From positions 310,001 through 374,000 of the forward strand of contig NZ_CP013635.1 in assembly GCF_001664485.1 (NCBI RefSeq): a stretch of DNA of 64,000 bases, given 5' to 3'. Numbering within the stretch: position 1 is the first letter of the stretch; each line of letters begins with the position of its first letter. This document shows, piece after piece, positions 18,283 to 26,689 of this stretch. Source of the stretch: Rhizobium sp. N324. GTDB taxonomy: Bacteria > Pseudomonadota > Alphaproteobacteria > Rhizobiales > Rhizobiaceae. The translations under genes were made by a program, and so were the position numbers. Below the pieces are notes generated by a model, which was not told the origin of the DNA, searched no databases, and saw only the letters and a list, made by a program, of their open reading frames with translations.

Positions 18283-19476
18283 TCAGCCGCCGAAGCTGCG
18301 CGTTTCCACGGTCCAGTCGCGGGCTTTGCCCGTCAGGCTGCAGCCAAGCCCCGGACGGGCGGGCACGATCATCCGGCCATCCCTAATGTCGAGCTGTTCG
18401 TTGAACAGCGGCGCCAGCCAGTCGAAATGCTCTACCCATGGCTCGTGCGCATAGGCGGCCGCCAGGTGCAGATGGATTTCCATGGCGAAATGCGGTGCCA
18501 GCCGCATGCGTTTCGCCTCGGCTTGCGTGCAGATTCGCAGAAAGGGCGTAATGCCGCCGACCCGTGGTGCATCCGGCTGAATGAAGTCGACCGCATCGGC
18601 GCGGATCAGGGCCATATGTTCGTCGGCGCTGGCCAACATCTCGCCGGTAGCGATCGGCGTGGCCAGTTCGCGCGCCAGTGCGGCATGGCCTTCGGCGTCA
18701 TAGGCATCGAGTGGCTCTTCGATCCATTCGAGATTGAGCGGCTCGACCAGCCGGCCGAAGCGCAACGCCGTCGTGCGGTCCCATTGCTGGTTGGCATCGA
18801 CCATCAGCGGCACCCGGCCGTCGATATGGCTGGTCACGGCATCAAGCCGGCGAAGGTCGACCATCGGGTCCGGCTGCCCGACCTTGATCTTGATGCCGCC
18901 GATACCGGCGGCGATCGAGTGATCAATGGCATCGCGGATTTCCTCGACGCTCGACGACAGGAAGCCGCCCGACGTGTTGTAGCAGGCGACGCTGTCGCGA
19001 TGGGCGCCAAGCAGTTTCGCCAGCGGCAGGCCGGCCCGTTTCGCCTTCAGGTCCCAGAGGCAGATGTCGATGGCGGCAATGGCCTGCGTCGCAATGCCGG
19101 AACGGCCGACCGAGGCTCCGGCCCAGCAGAGCTTGTCCCATATGCGCGCGGTATCGCTGGGATCTTCGCCGATCAGGTTGTCGGCAATCTCGCAGGCATG
19201 GGCATAAAGAGCCGGTCCGCCTGCCCGCTTCGAGTAACTGAAACCGAGACCGCTATGGCCCGCCTCGGAGACGATCTCGCAAAACAGAAACGCCACCTCC
19301 GTCAGCGGCTTCTGCCGGCCGGTCAAAACCTTGGCGTCGCTGATCGGCCGCGCCAACGGCAGATAGGTAAGCGACAGGGTGACCGAACGGATGGCGTCCA
19401 GCTTGGCCGGACCGGCTGCAAAGCCAGCCTTGGGCGGTTGCGCGGGGATCGTGCGTCGATTGGGATCAAACATCAT
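18283..19476 (-). CDS. Mandelate racemase/enolase-superfamily sugar-acid dehydratase
   Basis: This 397-residue protein has an enolase-superfamily active site: base motif GIKIKVGQ (KxK, about residue 195), metal ligands in LMVDANQQW (about 225), WIEEPL (about 251) and IATGEML (about 277), and a histidine in LAPHFAMEIH (about 329). The KxK lysine with a distal His is the arrangement of mandelate-racemase-subgroup acid-sugar dehydratases. The flanks resemble L-talarate/galactarate dehydratase, so dehydration of an aldarate to a 2-keto-3-deoxy acid is the best guess, without certainty about the sugar. It starts 6 bp after the IlvD-type gene stops and is surely co-transcribed with it. Confidence 0.87.
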   Translation of the reverse strand: MMFDPNRRTIPAQPPKAGFAAGPAKLDAIRSVTLSLTYLPLARPISDAKVLTGRQKPLTEVAFLFCEIVSEAGHSGLGFSYSKRAGGPALYAHACEIADNLIGEDPSDTARIWDKLCWAGASVGRSGIATQAIAAIDICLWDLKAKRAGLPLAKLLGAHRDSVACYNTSGGFLSSSVEEIRDAIDHSIAAGIGGIKIKVGQPDPMVDLRRLDAVTSHIDGRVPLMVDANQQWDRTTALRFGRLVEPLNLEWIEEPLDAYDAEGHAALARELATPIATGEMLASADEHMALIRADAVDFIQPDAPRVGGITPFLRICTQAEAKRMRLAPHFAMEIHLHLAAAYAHEPWVEHFDWLAPLFNEQLDIRDGRMIVPARPGLGCSLTGKARDWTVETRSFGG

Positions 19477-19482
19477 GGTGCC

Positions 19483-21219
19483 TCAGTTGATGGCCGGTTC
19501 AGGCGTCTTGCCACCGAATTCCGTCGTCAGGAAGTCGAAGTCGCAGCCTTTGTCCGCCTGCTCGATATGCTTGGAGAACATAAAGCCGTAACCGCGCTCA
19601 TAATGCCTTGTCGGCGCCACCCAGGCGGCACGCCGCGCGGCGATTTCCTCTTCGGAAACCAGCATATTGAGACTGCGTGCCGGAATGTCGAGCTCGACCA
19701 TGTCCCCAGTTTTCAGCAAAGCCAGCGGCCCGCCGATGTAGGATTCCGGCGCGGCGTGCAGCACGCAGGCACCGAAACTGGTTCCGGACATGCGGGCATC
19801 CGAGATGCGCACCATGTCGCGCAGGCCGAGCTTCAACAGCGCCTTCGGCATCGGGATCATGCCCCATTCGGGCATGCCGGGTCCGCCCTGCGGGCCGGCA
19901 TTGCGCAGCACCAGCACCGTATCGGGCGTCAGTGGATAATCGGGATCGTCGATGATCTTCTTCATCTCCGCATAGCTGTCGGCGACCAGCGCCGGGCCGC
20001 GATGGCGGTGGAACTTCGGGTCGCAGGCGGCCGGCTTGATGACAGCGCCGTCGGGACACAGGTTGCCCTTGAGCACTGCCAGCGAACCCTCGTGATAGAC
20101 CGGGTTCGATAATGGCCGGATAACGTCGTCATTGTAGATCTTCACCTGGTCGAGGGCGTCCACCAAGGGTTTGCCGGTGACGGTGATCGCGGTTGGATTG
20201 AGCTTATCTCCAAGCTGCCGCATCAGCGCCCGCAAGCCGCCCGCATAAAAGAAATCCTCCATCAGGTAGGTCGAACCGGACGGCCGGATATTGGCAAGAA
20301 CCGGCGTCGTGCGGCCGATGCGATCGAGGTCATCGAGCTCCAGCGGCACGCCTGCGCGCCGCGCCATGGCGATCAGATGGATGATCGCATTGGTGGAGCA
20401 GCCGGTCGCCATGGCGACGGTGACGGCATTGTCGACGGAGGCCGGCGTGATGATCTTGTCCGGCGTCAGATCCTCCCAGACCATATCGACGATGCGGCGG
20501 CCGCAGGCCGCCGACATCCGCTGGTGGTTGGCGTCGGCCGCCGGAATCGAGGAAGCGCCCGGCAGCGTCAAACCCATAGCCTCGGCGATCGCCGTCATCG
20601 TCGACGCCGTGCCCATGGTCATGCAATGGCCGTAACTACGGGCAATTCCGCCTTCGATGCCCTGCCACTCCTCCTTGGTGATCGTGCCGGCACGCCGCTC
20701 GTCCCAATATTTGAAACCATCGGTCCCGGAGCCGAGCGTCTTGCCGGCATAGTTGCCCCGGAGCATCGGGCCGGCCGGCAGATAAACAAAGGGAATGCCC
20801 ATGCTGACCGCCCCCATGACAAGGCCGGGTGTCGTCTTGTCGCAGCCGCCCATCAGAACGGCGCCGTCGACAGGATGGCTCCGCAACAACTCCTCGGTCT
20901 CCATCGCCAGCATGTTGCGATAGAGCATGGTGGTCGGCTTGACGAAGTTTTCCGAAAGGGAAAGCGCAGGCAGCTCCATCGGAAACCCGCCCGCCTGAAG
21001 AATGCCCCGCTTGACCCATTCGGCGCGTTCGCGGAAATGCATGTGGCACGGCTGGGCATCGGACCAGGTGTTGATGACGGCAATGATCGGCTTTCCCTGC
21101 CAATCCTCCGGCGCATAGCCCATCTGCATGGTCCGCGACCGGTGACCGAACGAGCGCTGATCATCCGGCAGCATCCATCGGGCCGACCGCAGTTGCTCGT
21201 AAGTTTTCCTAGCGGTCAC
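19483..21219 (-). CDS. IlvD/Edd-family sugar-acid dehydratase
   Basis: This 578-residue protein is a member of the dihydroxy-acid/6-phosphogluconate dehydratase family that binds an Fe-S cluster. Likely cluster cysteines are in LMGGCDKTTPG (about residue 124) and SYGHCMTMGTAST (about 198). The C-terminal signature ISDARMSGTSFGACVLH is intact. The branch with GGCDKTTPG and about 580 residues includes pentonate and other aldonate dehydratases, which make 2-keto-3-deoxy acids. It starts with GTG behind GGGAG, is the first gene of a four-gene minus-strand operon, and is divergent from the GntR regulator. Having two unrelated dehydratases in one operon suggests either two substrates or two epimers. 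Confidence 0.88.
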   Translation of the reverse strand: MTARKTYEQLRSARWMLPDDQRSFGHRSRTMQMGYAPEDWQGKPIIAVINTWSDAQPCHMHFRERAEWVKRGILQAGGFPMELPALSLSENFVKPTTMLYRNMLAMETEELLRSHPVDGAVLMGGCDKTTPGLVMGAVSMGIPFVYLPAGPMLRGNYAGKTLGSGTDGFKYWDERRAGTITKEEWQGIEGGIARSYGHCMTMGTASTMTAIAEAMGLTLPGASSIPAADANHQRMSAACGRRIVDMVWEDLTPDKIITPASVDNAVTVAMATGCSTNAIIHLIAMARRAGVPLELDDLDRIGRTTPVLANIRPSGSTYLMEDFFYAGGLRALMRQLGDKLNPTAITVTGKPLVDALDQVKIYNDDVIRPLSNPVYHEGSLAVLKGNLCPDGAVIKPAACDPKFHRHRGPALVADSYAEMKKIIDDPDYPLTPDTVLVLRNAGPQGGPGMPEWGMIPMPKALLKLGLRDMVRISDARMSGTSFGACVLHAAPESYIGGPLALLKTGDMVELDIPARSLNMLVSEEEIAARRAAWVAPTRHYERGYGFMFSKHIEQADKGCDFDFLTTEFGGKTPEPAIN

Positions 21220-21265
21220 GGCTTTCTCCCACCTTTTTGCGCGCTCATTTACGCGCCTTCGTTCA

Positions 21266-21279
21266 ACTGATATTTTAGT
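21266..21279. promoter_or_regulatory. Putative regulon operator, copy 2 (IlvD/GntR divergent promoter)
   Basis: ACTGATATTTTAGT is an imperfect palindrome 47 bp upstream of the IlvD-type start and 85 bp before the GntR ATG. It matches the copies at 15740, 26638 and 27691. Placement between regulator and target is typical for an autoregulated GntR operator. Confidence 0.6.
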
Positions 21280-21363
21280 TTCCCATATATATCAACGGCA
21301 ACTTTGCATTCTTGTGCATTAGGGCGTGCAAAGCTATGAATGGAGTGAAAAGGATTGCCTCAC

Positions 21364-22083
21364 ATGAATTCCCAGTTCGCCTCCACATTCGGCCTGACTG
21401 CACCCGGTTTTCCAGCCGCGGCCGGCAGCACCGTCCAGCGCGTCTATGATGATCTCAGAAAGCGCATCATCACCATTCAGCTGCCGCCGGACACCACGCT
21501 GTCGCGCACCGAGCTTACCGAGACCTACGAAGTCAGCCAGACGCCCATTCGTGACGCGTTGCAGCTCCTCAAACAGGAAGGCCTGGTGCGCATTTACCCG
21601 CAGTCCCGCACCGTGGTGACCAGGATCGACGTCCTGCAGATTTACGAGGCGCATTTCCTGCGCGTCGCGCTGGAATCGGAAGTCTGCCGCCGCCTTGCGA
21701 CCGACCCGGATCCGGATCCAAGCGTCATCACGCGCGCCCGCTCGATCATCAAAATGCAGTCGGCCGTCGCCGACGACGTTGACCAGATTGCCATCTTCCA
21801 GGAACTCGACGAACTCTTTCACCAGACATTGTTCGCAGGCGCCAAACGCAGCAGCCTGCACCAACTGGTTCGCGAGCGGTCCGGCCATCTCGAGCGCATT
21901 CGTCGTCTGCATCTGCCCGAAAAGGGCAAGATCATGAGCATCCTCGACGGTCACCACGCCATCATCGACGCGATTGCCGCCCGCGACGAACAGGGTGCCG
22001 TCGACGCGATCCGCGAGCATCTCAGCCGCACCGTCGCAAAAGTCGAAGACCTGAGGAAAGAGTTCCCGGATTACTTCGTCTGA
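21364..22083 (+). CDS. GntR-family (FadR/FCD type) transcriptional regulator
   Basis: This 239-residue regulator has an N-terminal winged helix (RVYDDLRKRIITIQLPPDT, then LTETYEVSQTPIRDALQLL) and a C-terminal all-helical FCD ligand domain. The metal-site histidines include those in LDELFHQTLF, DGHHAIIDAI and IREHLSRTV. FCD regulators often sense carboxylated sugars or organic acids and repress catabolic operons. It is divergent from the IlvD-type operon, with a palindrome in the shared promoter, and is the only regulator inside this block. The ATG at 21364 is chosen; an upstream TTG is possible. Confidence 0.9.
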   Translation: MNSQFASTFGLTAPGFPAAAGSTVQRVYDDLRKRIITIQLPPDTTLSRTELTETYEVSQTPIRDALQLLKQEGLVRIYPQSRTVVTRIDVLQIYEAHFLRVALESEVCRRLATDPDPDPSVITRARSIIKMQSAVADDVDQIAIFQELDELFHQTLFAGAKRSSLHQLVRERSGHLERIRRLHLPEKGKIMSILDGHHAIIDAIAARDEQGAVDAIREHLSRTVAKVEDLRKEFPDYFV

Positions 22084-22112
22084 GCCTGCCGCGCCGCGGC
22101 TTTCCACCGGGC

Positions 22113-23060
22113 TCAATTGACCGGCGTCAGCAGCGGCCTGCCTGCGAAGAAGGCGGCAAGGTTGTCGACCGTCAATTGCGCCATCCTGTCGCGCGTTTCA
22201 TCGGTGCCGCTGGCGTGATGGGGATAGAGCACCACATTGTCGAGGGCTGCGAAGCGCGGATCGGGATTGGGTTCGTTCAGGTAGACATCGATGCCGGCAG
22301 AGGCGATGCGCCTCTCCTGCAGGGCCTTGATTAGGGCCGGCTCATCGACCACGCTGCCCCTGGCAATGTTGATGAAGCTGCCCGTTGGTCCGAGCGCGTT
22401 CAACACATCAGCCGAAATCAACCCTTCGGTCGAGGCCCCGCCCGGCGTCGCCACGATCAGGATATCGGCCCAGTCCGCCAGTTTTACCGGCTCGTCGAAA
22501 TAGGCAAAATCGTTGCCGGCTTTTTTCGTCCGTCCGGAATAGCCGACCGTCAGCCCGACAGCCTCGCATCGCCTGGCAATCGCCATACCGATGCGGCCGA
22601 GGCCGACAATCCCGGCCTTCTTGCCCGACGTCGACGTTGTCAGCGGCATCATGCCGTTGCGCCCCCATTCGCCGGAGCGCACATAGCGGTCGCCTTCCGG
22701 CAGGCGCCGGCGGGCCGCCAGCATCAGAAGCAGCGCCGTGTCGGCAACGTCGTCGCACAGGACCTCGGATGTGTTAGTGAGCTTGATGCCGCGCCGCGTC
22801 ATCGCCTCGACATCCATCTGGTCGTAGCCGGCCGAGGAACAGGCGGCAAGCTTCAGCGCCGGCAACTTCGCAAGCAGCGCCTCGTCGATCGTCACATGGC
22901 CGTTGCAGACCAGAGCCGTGCAGATCGGGCCGGCTTTGGCCAGAAGAGCATCGCGTTCCCGGCCTTCTGCAAGGTCCAGCCGGTGCAGCGTATAGATCTC
23001 CTCCAGCCCTGCCATCTGACGGGGTCGGAGCGGGTAGGCGACGATGACATCGGGCTTCAT
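22113..23060 (-). CDS. D-isomer-specific 2-hydroxyacid dehydrogenase
   Basis: This 315-residue enzyme is an NAD(P)-dependent dehydrogenase of the glyoxylate/hydroxypyruvate reductase type. The dinucleotide motif is GIVGLGRIGMAIARR (about residues 150-165). Catalytic residues are Arg in NIARGSVVDE, Glu in YLNEPNPDP and His in LYPHHASGT. It interconverts 2-oxo and D-2-hydroxy acids. Its ATG overlaps the stop of the fused ABC ATPase in ATGA fashion, so translation is coupled and it belongs to the importer operon. The frame can be read much further upstream, but that part overlaps the ATPase and is not coding. The probable role is reduction of a keto-acid intermediate such as glyoxylate, tartronate semialdehyde or hydroxypyruvate. 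Confidence 0.9.
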   Translation of the reverse strand: MKPDVIVAYPLRPRQMAGLEEIYTLHRLDLAEGRERDALLAKAGPICTALVCNGHVTIDEALLAKLPALKLAACSSAGYDQMDVEAMTRRGIKLTNTSEVLCDDVADTALLLMLAARRRLPEGDRYVRSGEWGRNGMMPLTTSTSGKKAGIVGLGRIGMAIARRCEAVGLTVGYSGRTKKAGNDFAYFDEPVKLADWADILIVATPGGASTEGLISADVLNALGPTGSFINIARGSVVDEPALIKALQERRIASAGIDVYLNEPNPDPRFAALDNVVLYPHHASGTDETRDRMAQLTVDNLAAFFAGRPLLTPVN

Positions 23061-24691
23061 GCGGGAACGAGTCCTTCCTGTGTGAGGCGTGCGGCGCGCC
23101 GGGCGGCCTGGATTTCGGGATCGGGATCGAGGCCGGCGGCAAGCAGCGCCTGGGTATAGGGGTGGGCGGGCGCATTGAAGATCCTGGCCACGGGCCCCTC
23201 CTCGACAATTTCGCCGGCCTTCATGACGATGACGCGGTCGGCGAAATCGCGAACCACCGGCAGGTCGTGCGCAATGAAAAGATAGGACAGGCCGAATTCG
23301 CGACGCAGGCCTTCGAGCAAGGCAATCACCTGCGCCTGGATCGACACGTCGAGCGCCGAAACCGCCTCGTCGCAGATGATCAGTTTCGGCTCCATCGCCA
23401 GCGCGCGGGCAATGGCGATGCGCTGGCGCTGACCGCCGGAGAATTGATGCGGATAGCGGTCCGCCATATCCGGCTTCAGACCGACCTTGATCAGCAATTC
23501 GGCCACCCTCTCCTTCCACCTTGCTTTCGGCAGGATCTCGGGGTGAATGACCCAGGCCTCGGAAATCAGCCTGAACACGGTCATTCGCGGGTTGAGCGAC
23601 TGCGTCGGGTCCTGAAAGACCATCTGCAAATCACGACGCAGCCCGAATATTTCTCTCGAGGTCATCGCAAGCAAATCATTGCCGCGGTAAAGGACCTGGC
23701 CCTCCTGCGGATCGTCGAGGCGAACGATCGCCCGGGCAAGGGTCGATTTGCCGGAACCGCTCTCGCCGACGACCGCGACGGTTTCGCCGGGCATGATGAC
23801 GAGGTCGACGCCTTTCAGGGCCTGGAAGGCACCAAAACTCTTCTTCAAGCCGATGGCGCGCAGCAGCGGCTCGCCCTGCCGGTCACGCTCCTGCGCCATC
23901 GCGCCCTTCCCCGGTGCGGCGGCAATCAGCTTCTTCGTATAGGCGTTCTGCGGATTGCGATAGACTTCGGCGGCATTGCCGGTTTCGACGACGCAGCCGG
24001 AATTCATCACCACGACCCGGTCGGCGATCTCGGCAACGACGCCGAGATCATGCGTGATCAGCAACAGGCCCATTCCGGTTTCCTGCTGCAACTCCTGCAG
24101 AAGTTCGAGCACCTGAGCCTGCACCGTAACGTCAAGCGCGGTGGTGGGTTCATCGGCAATCAGGATGTCCGGCTTGCAGGCGATCGCCATGGCGATCATC
24201 AGGCGTTGCCGCTGTCCGCCGGAGAACTGGAACGGATATTTTCGCATCGCCGCCTGCGGATCGGTGATGCCGACGCGTCCGATCAATTCGAGCGCCCTTG
24301 CGCCGGCGCGCTCAGCGGGTTCACCGTGCGTGGTCATCATTTCGGTGATTTGCCAGCCGACCGAATAGACCGGGTTGAGATGGGCCAGCGGGTCCTGAAA
24401 GATCATGGCGATCCTGGCGCCGTTGATCGAACGCCGCTGCTCGGGCGTCATTGTCAGCATATCGCACCCATTCAGGAGAATGGTGCCGCTGGTGATCCTG
24501 CCGGGCGGCATATCGATCAGATTCATGACCGCCGAGGCGGAGACCGATTTACCCGAACCGCTTTCTCCGAGAATTGCCAGCGTCTCGCCGCGGTCGAGAT
24601 GCCAGCTCACGTCCTGCACTGCCTTGACGGTGCCGCTGAGCGTGTGGAACTCGACCGAGAGGTTACGCACTTCCAGAAGATGTTCAGCCAT
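23057..24691 (-). CDS. Peptide/nickel-type ABC transporter, fused double ATP-binding protein
   Basis: This 544-residue protein is two fused DppD/DppF-type ATPases. Domain 1 has GESGSGKSVS (about 38-47), signature FSGGQRQRLMIA and Walker B LIADEPTTALD. Domain 2 has GESGSGKSTLAR (about 310), FSGGQRQRIAIA and LIICDEAVSALD, followed by the oligopeptide-transporter C-terminal extension (HPYTQALLAA). It would power an importer together with the two permeases encoded just upstream. It overlaps the DppC-type gene by 8 bp and the dehydrogenase gene by 4 bp, so all are one transcript. The binding protein is encoded separately at 14.1-15.6 kb. Confidence 0.92.
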   Translation of the reverse strand: MAEHLLEVRNLSVEFHTLSGTVKAVQDVSWHLDRGETLAILGESGSGKSVSASAVMNLIDMPPGRITSGTILLNGCDMLTMTPEQRRSINGARIAMIFQDPLAHLNPVYSVGWQITEMMTTHGEPAERAGARALELIGRVGITDPQAAMRKYPFQFSGGQRQRLMIAMAIACKPDILIADEPTTALDVTVQAQVLELLQELQQETGMGLLLITHDLGVVAEIADRVVVMNSGCVVETGNAAEVYRNPQNAYTKKLIAAAPGKGAMAQERDRQGEPLLRAIGLKKSFGAFQALKGVDLVIMPGETVAVVGESGSGKSTLARAIVRLDDPQEGQVLYRGNDLLAMTSREIFGLRRDLQMVFQDPTQSLNPRMTVFRLISEAWVIHPEILPKARWKERVAELLIKVGLKPDMADRYPHQFSGGQRQRIAIARALAMEPKLIICDEAVSALDVSIQAQVIALLEGLRREFGLSYLFIAHDLPVVRDFADRVIVMKAGEIVEEGPVARIFNAPAHPYTQALLAAGLDPDPEIQAARRAARLTQEGLVPA

Positions 24692-25625
24692 TTTTCCCGC
24701 CCCTCATTTCCCTGCCTCTCATTTCAAGGCGCCAGCGTTGCGTCGGATCGAGCGCGATGCGCAGCCAGTTCGACAGAAGATTGAGCGACAGCGTCGTCAG
24801 GATGATGGCAAGGCCGGGCCAGAAGGACAGCCACCAGGCATTGGTGAGATAGGGCCGCCCTTGAGCAACCATGAGACCCCAGGTGATCTCAGGCGCCTGA
24901 ATGCCGATCCCCAGGAACGACAGCGAGGATTCCGCCAGCATGACGAAGGCGAAATCGAGCGTCGCGATGGTCACCAGCGTCGGAAAGATCACCGGCAGGA
25001 TGTGATTAAAGACGATGCGCCGGTTCGATGCCCCCATCACCTTCGCCGCCTGCACGAACATCCGCTCGCGCACCTCAAGCACTTCGGCGCGGGCGGTGCG
25101 CAGATAGATCGGAATACGGGTGATTGCCAGGACGAGGACGATATTGGTGACCGAGGGTTCGAGCATATAGAGCACGATCACCGCCAGAAGCAGCGACGGA
25201 AAGGACATGATGACGTCGCCGAGGCGCATGATCCATTGAGCGGCGGACGAGCGGCTGTAACCCGCCACCAGTCCGAGCGCCGTGCCGACGACGGAGGAGG
25301 CAAGCACCGCCGCCGCCGCAACCAGGATGGTGTTTTGCGCCGCCACGACGACGCGGGCCAGAAGCGGCCTGCCCAGCGCATCGGCGCCAAGGACGTAAAG
25401 CCATCCGCGGGTGAGATCGAAGGGCGGCGCGTTTCGACCCCGCAGGTTCTGCTTGGTGGCGATGCCCTCCAGCAGAAACGGGCCAAACAGCGCACAGAGA
25501 AGAACGATCAGGAGGAACAGAGCGGCGAAGAAGGCCAGCTTGTCCGCCCACAGCATGGTCAGCCAACGCCCGATCGGGCCGCTCGGCTTTTTCTCGATGA
25601 GGATTTGTGTGTCGGTCATCGCCAT
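24684..25625 (-). CDS. Peptide-type ABC transporter permease, DppC-like
   Basis: This 313-residue inner-membrane protein has an N-terminal helix (about 30-52, FAALFLLIVLLCALFGPFLL) and five further segments, the DppC/OppC N-terminal domain (GADALGRPLLARVVVAAQNT) and the ATPase-contact loop around VQAAKVMGASNRRIVFNHIL. It pairs with the DppB-like permease encoded 3 bp upstream. The substrate is shared with the family-5 binding protein. Confidence 0.9.
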   Translation of the reverse strand: MAMTDTQILIEKKPSGPIGRWLTMLWADKLAFFAALFLLIVLLCALFGPFLLEGIATKQNLRGRNAPPFDLTRGWLYVLGADALGRPLLARVVVAAQNTILVAAAAVLASSVVGTALGLVAGYSRSSAAQWIMRLGDVIMSFPSLLLAVIVLYMLEPSVTNIVLVLAITRIPIYLRTARAEVLEVRERMFVQAAKVMGASNRRIVFNHILPVIFPTLVTIATLDFAFVMLAESSLSFLGIGIQAPEITWGLMVAQGRPYLTNAWWLSFWPGLAIILTTLSLNLLSNWLRIALDPTQRWRLEMRGREMRGGKNG

Positions 25626-25628
25626 CGC

Positions 25629-26543
25629 TCAATACCGGATACGCGGATCGAGCAGCGCATAAGCGATGTCGATCAACAGGTTCATGATGAAAATCGCCAA
25701 TGCCGAGACCATGATGACGGCCAGCACGACGGCGAAATCGCGAAGCAGGATGGAATCGATCATCAGCTTGCCGATTCCCGGAAAACCGAACACCGTTTCG
25801 ACGACCACGGCACCGTTCAAGATGGCTGCCGCCTGGTCGCCGATGACGGTGATCACCGGCAGCATGGCATTGCGCAGCCCGTGAACGAAGATGATCGAGT
25901 TCGAACGGACACCCTTGGCGCGGGCCGTCTTGACGTAGGCGGAAGATAGGACGCTGATCATCGAGCCGCGCACAACCTGCAGGATCAGGCCGAAGGGCCG
26001 GATGAACAGCACGCTGACCGGCAGGACCCAATGCCAGAAGGTTCCCGTTCCCGATGTCGGCAGGACATGCAGTTTGACGGCGAAAATGACGATGGCCACG
26101 ATCGCAAGCCAGAAATCCGGGGCCGCAGCGCCGATCAGCGAGAAGAAGGTGGCGAGACGATCGAAGACGCCGCCGACGCGAAACGCCGCCAGCGAACCGA
26201 TGACGATCGCAGCCACCGTGACGAGCGTCATGGTGATGACAGCCAGCCAGAAGGTCCAGACGAAGGCCTCCAGCACGACATCCATGGCAGGGCGGGCCTG
26301 CCGCAGGGATTGACCGAAGTTGCCCTGAGCGAGATCGGCAACATAACGGCCGAACTGGATGATCAGCGGGTCATTGAACCCGTTCATCTCACGGAATTGC
26401 TGGCGCATTTCCGTGGTCGCATCGATCGGCAGATAGAGGTCGGTCGGGTCGCCTGTCAGCCGGGACAGGAAGAACACGATGACGATAAGCGCCACGAGCG
26501 ATACGCCGCTGGCGATCGCGCGTTTGCCGATGAAACTTTTCAT
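25629..26543 (-). CDS. Peptide-type ABC transporter permease, DppB-like
   Basis: This 304-residue protein is a six-helix permease. The first helix covers about residues 10-28 (IASGVSLVALIVIVFFLSRL), followed by the DppB N-terminal pattern (DPTDLYLPIDA) and the cytoplasmic coupling loop VKTARAKGVRSNSIIFVHGL. It is the first gene of the importer operon that continues with the DppC-like permease, the fused ATPase and the dehydrogenase. GGGAGGAG precedes the ATG, and an operator-like palindrome lies 95 bp further upstream. Confidence 0.9.
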   Translation of the reverse strand: MKSFIGKRAIASGVSLVALIVIVFFLSRLTGDPTDLYLPIDATTEMRQQFREMNGFNDPLIIQFGRYVADLAQGNFGQSLRQARPAMDVVLEAFVWTFWLAVITMTLVTVAAIVIGSLAAFRVGGVFDRLATFFSLIGAAAPDFWLAIVAIVIFAVKLHVLPTSGTGTFWHWVLPVSVLFIRPFGLILQVVRGSMISVLSSAYVKTARAKGVRSNSIIFVHGLRNAMLPVITVIGDQAAAILNGAVVVETVFGFPGIGKLMIDSILLRDFAVVLAVIMVSALAIFIMNLLIDIAYALLDPRIRY

Positions 26544-26637
26544 GCCACTCCTCCCGAGTGAAACCTATTCGGATCGTCAGCCTGATCTTCGCTCGTGCCG
26601 AAGCCCGCCCGTCATGCCCCTCCGGCGACAGGCGTCA

Positions 26638-26651
26638 ACTGAAATATTAGT
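26638..26651. promoter_or_regulatory. Putative regulon operator, copy 3 (upstream of importer operon)
   Basis: ACTGAAATATTAGT is an imperfect palindrome about 95 bp before the DppB-like start and 39 bp past the stop of the EamA gene. It differs from copy 2 at only two of 14 positions, linking the importer to the IlvD/GntR unit. Confidence 0.58.
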
Positions 26652-26689
26652 GCATCTAGAATTTTTGTGAACCCCTTTTCTTAGAATGA

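Noticed and set aside
18193..20112. A 639-codon plus-strand frame opposite the dehydratase genes
   Set aside because: It is antisense shadow of two well-supported enzymes and shows no recognisable motif.
23061..23519. N-terminal extension of the 2-hydroxyacid dehydrogenase
   Set aside because: The extension is an out-of-frame reading of the fused ATPase; the family starts at the ATG at 23060.
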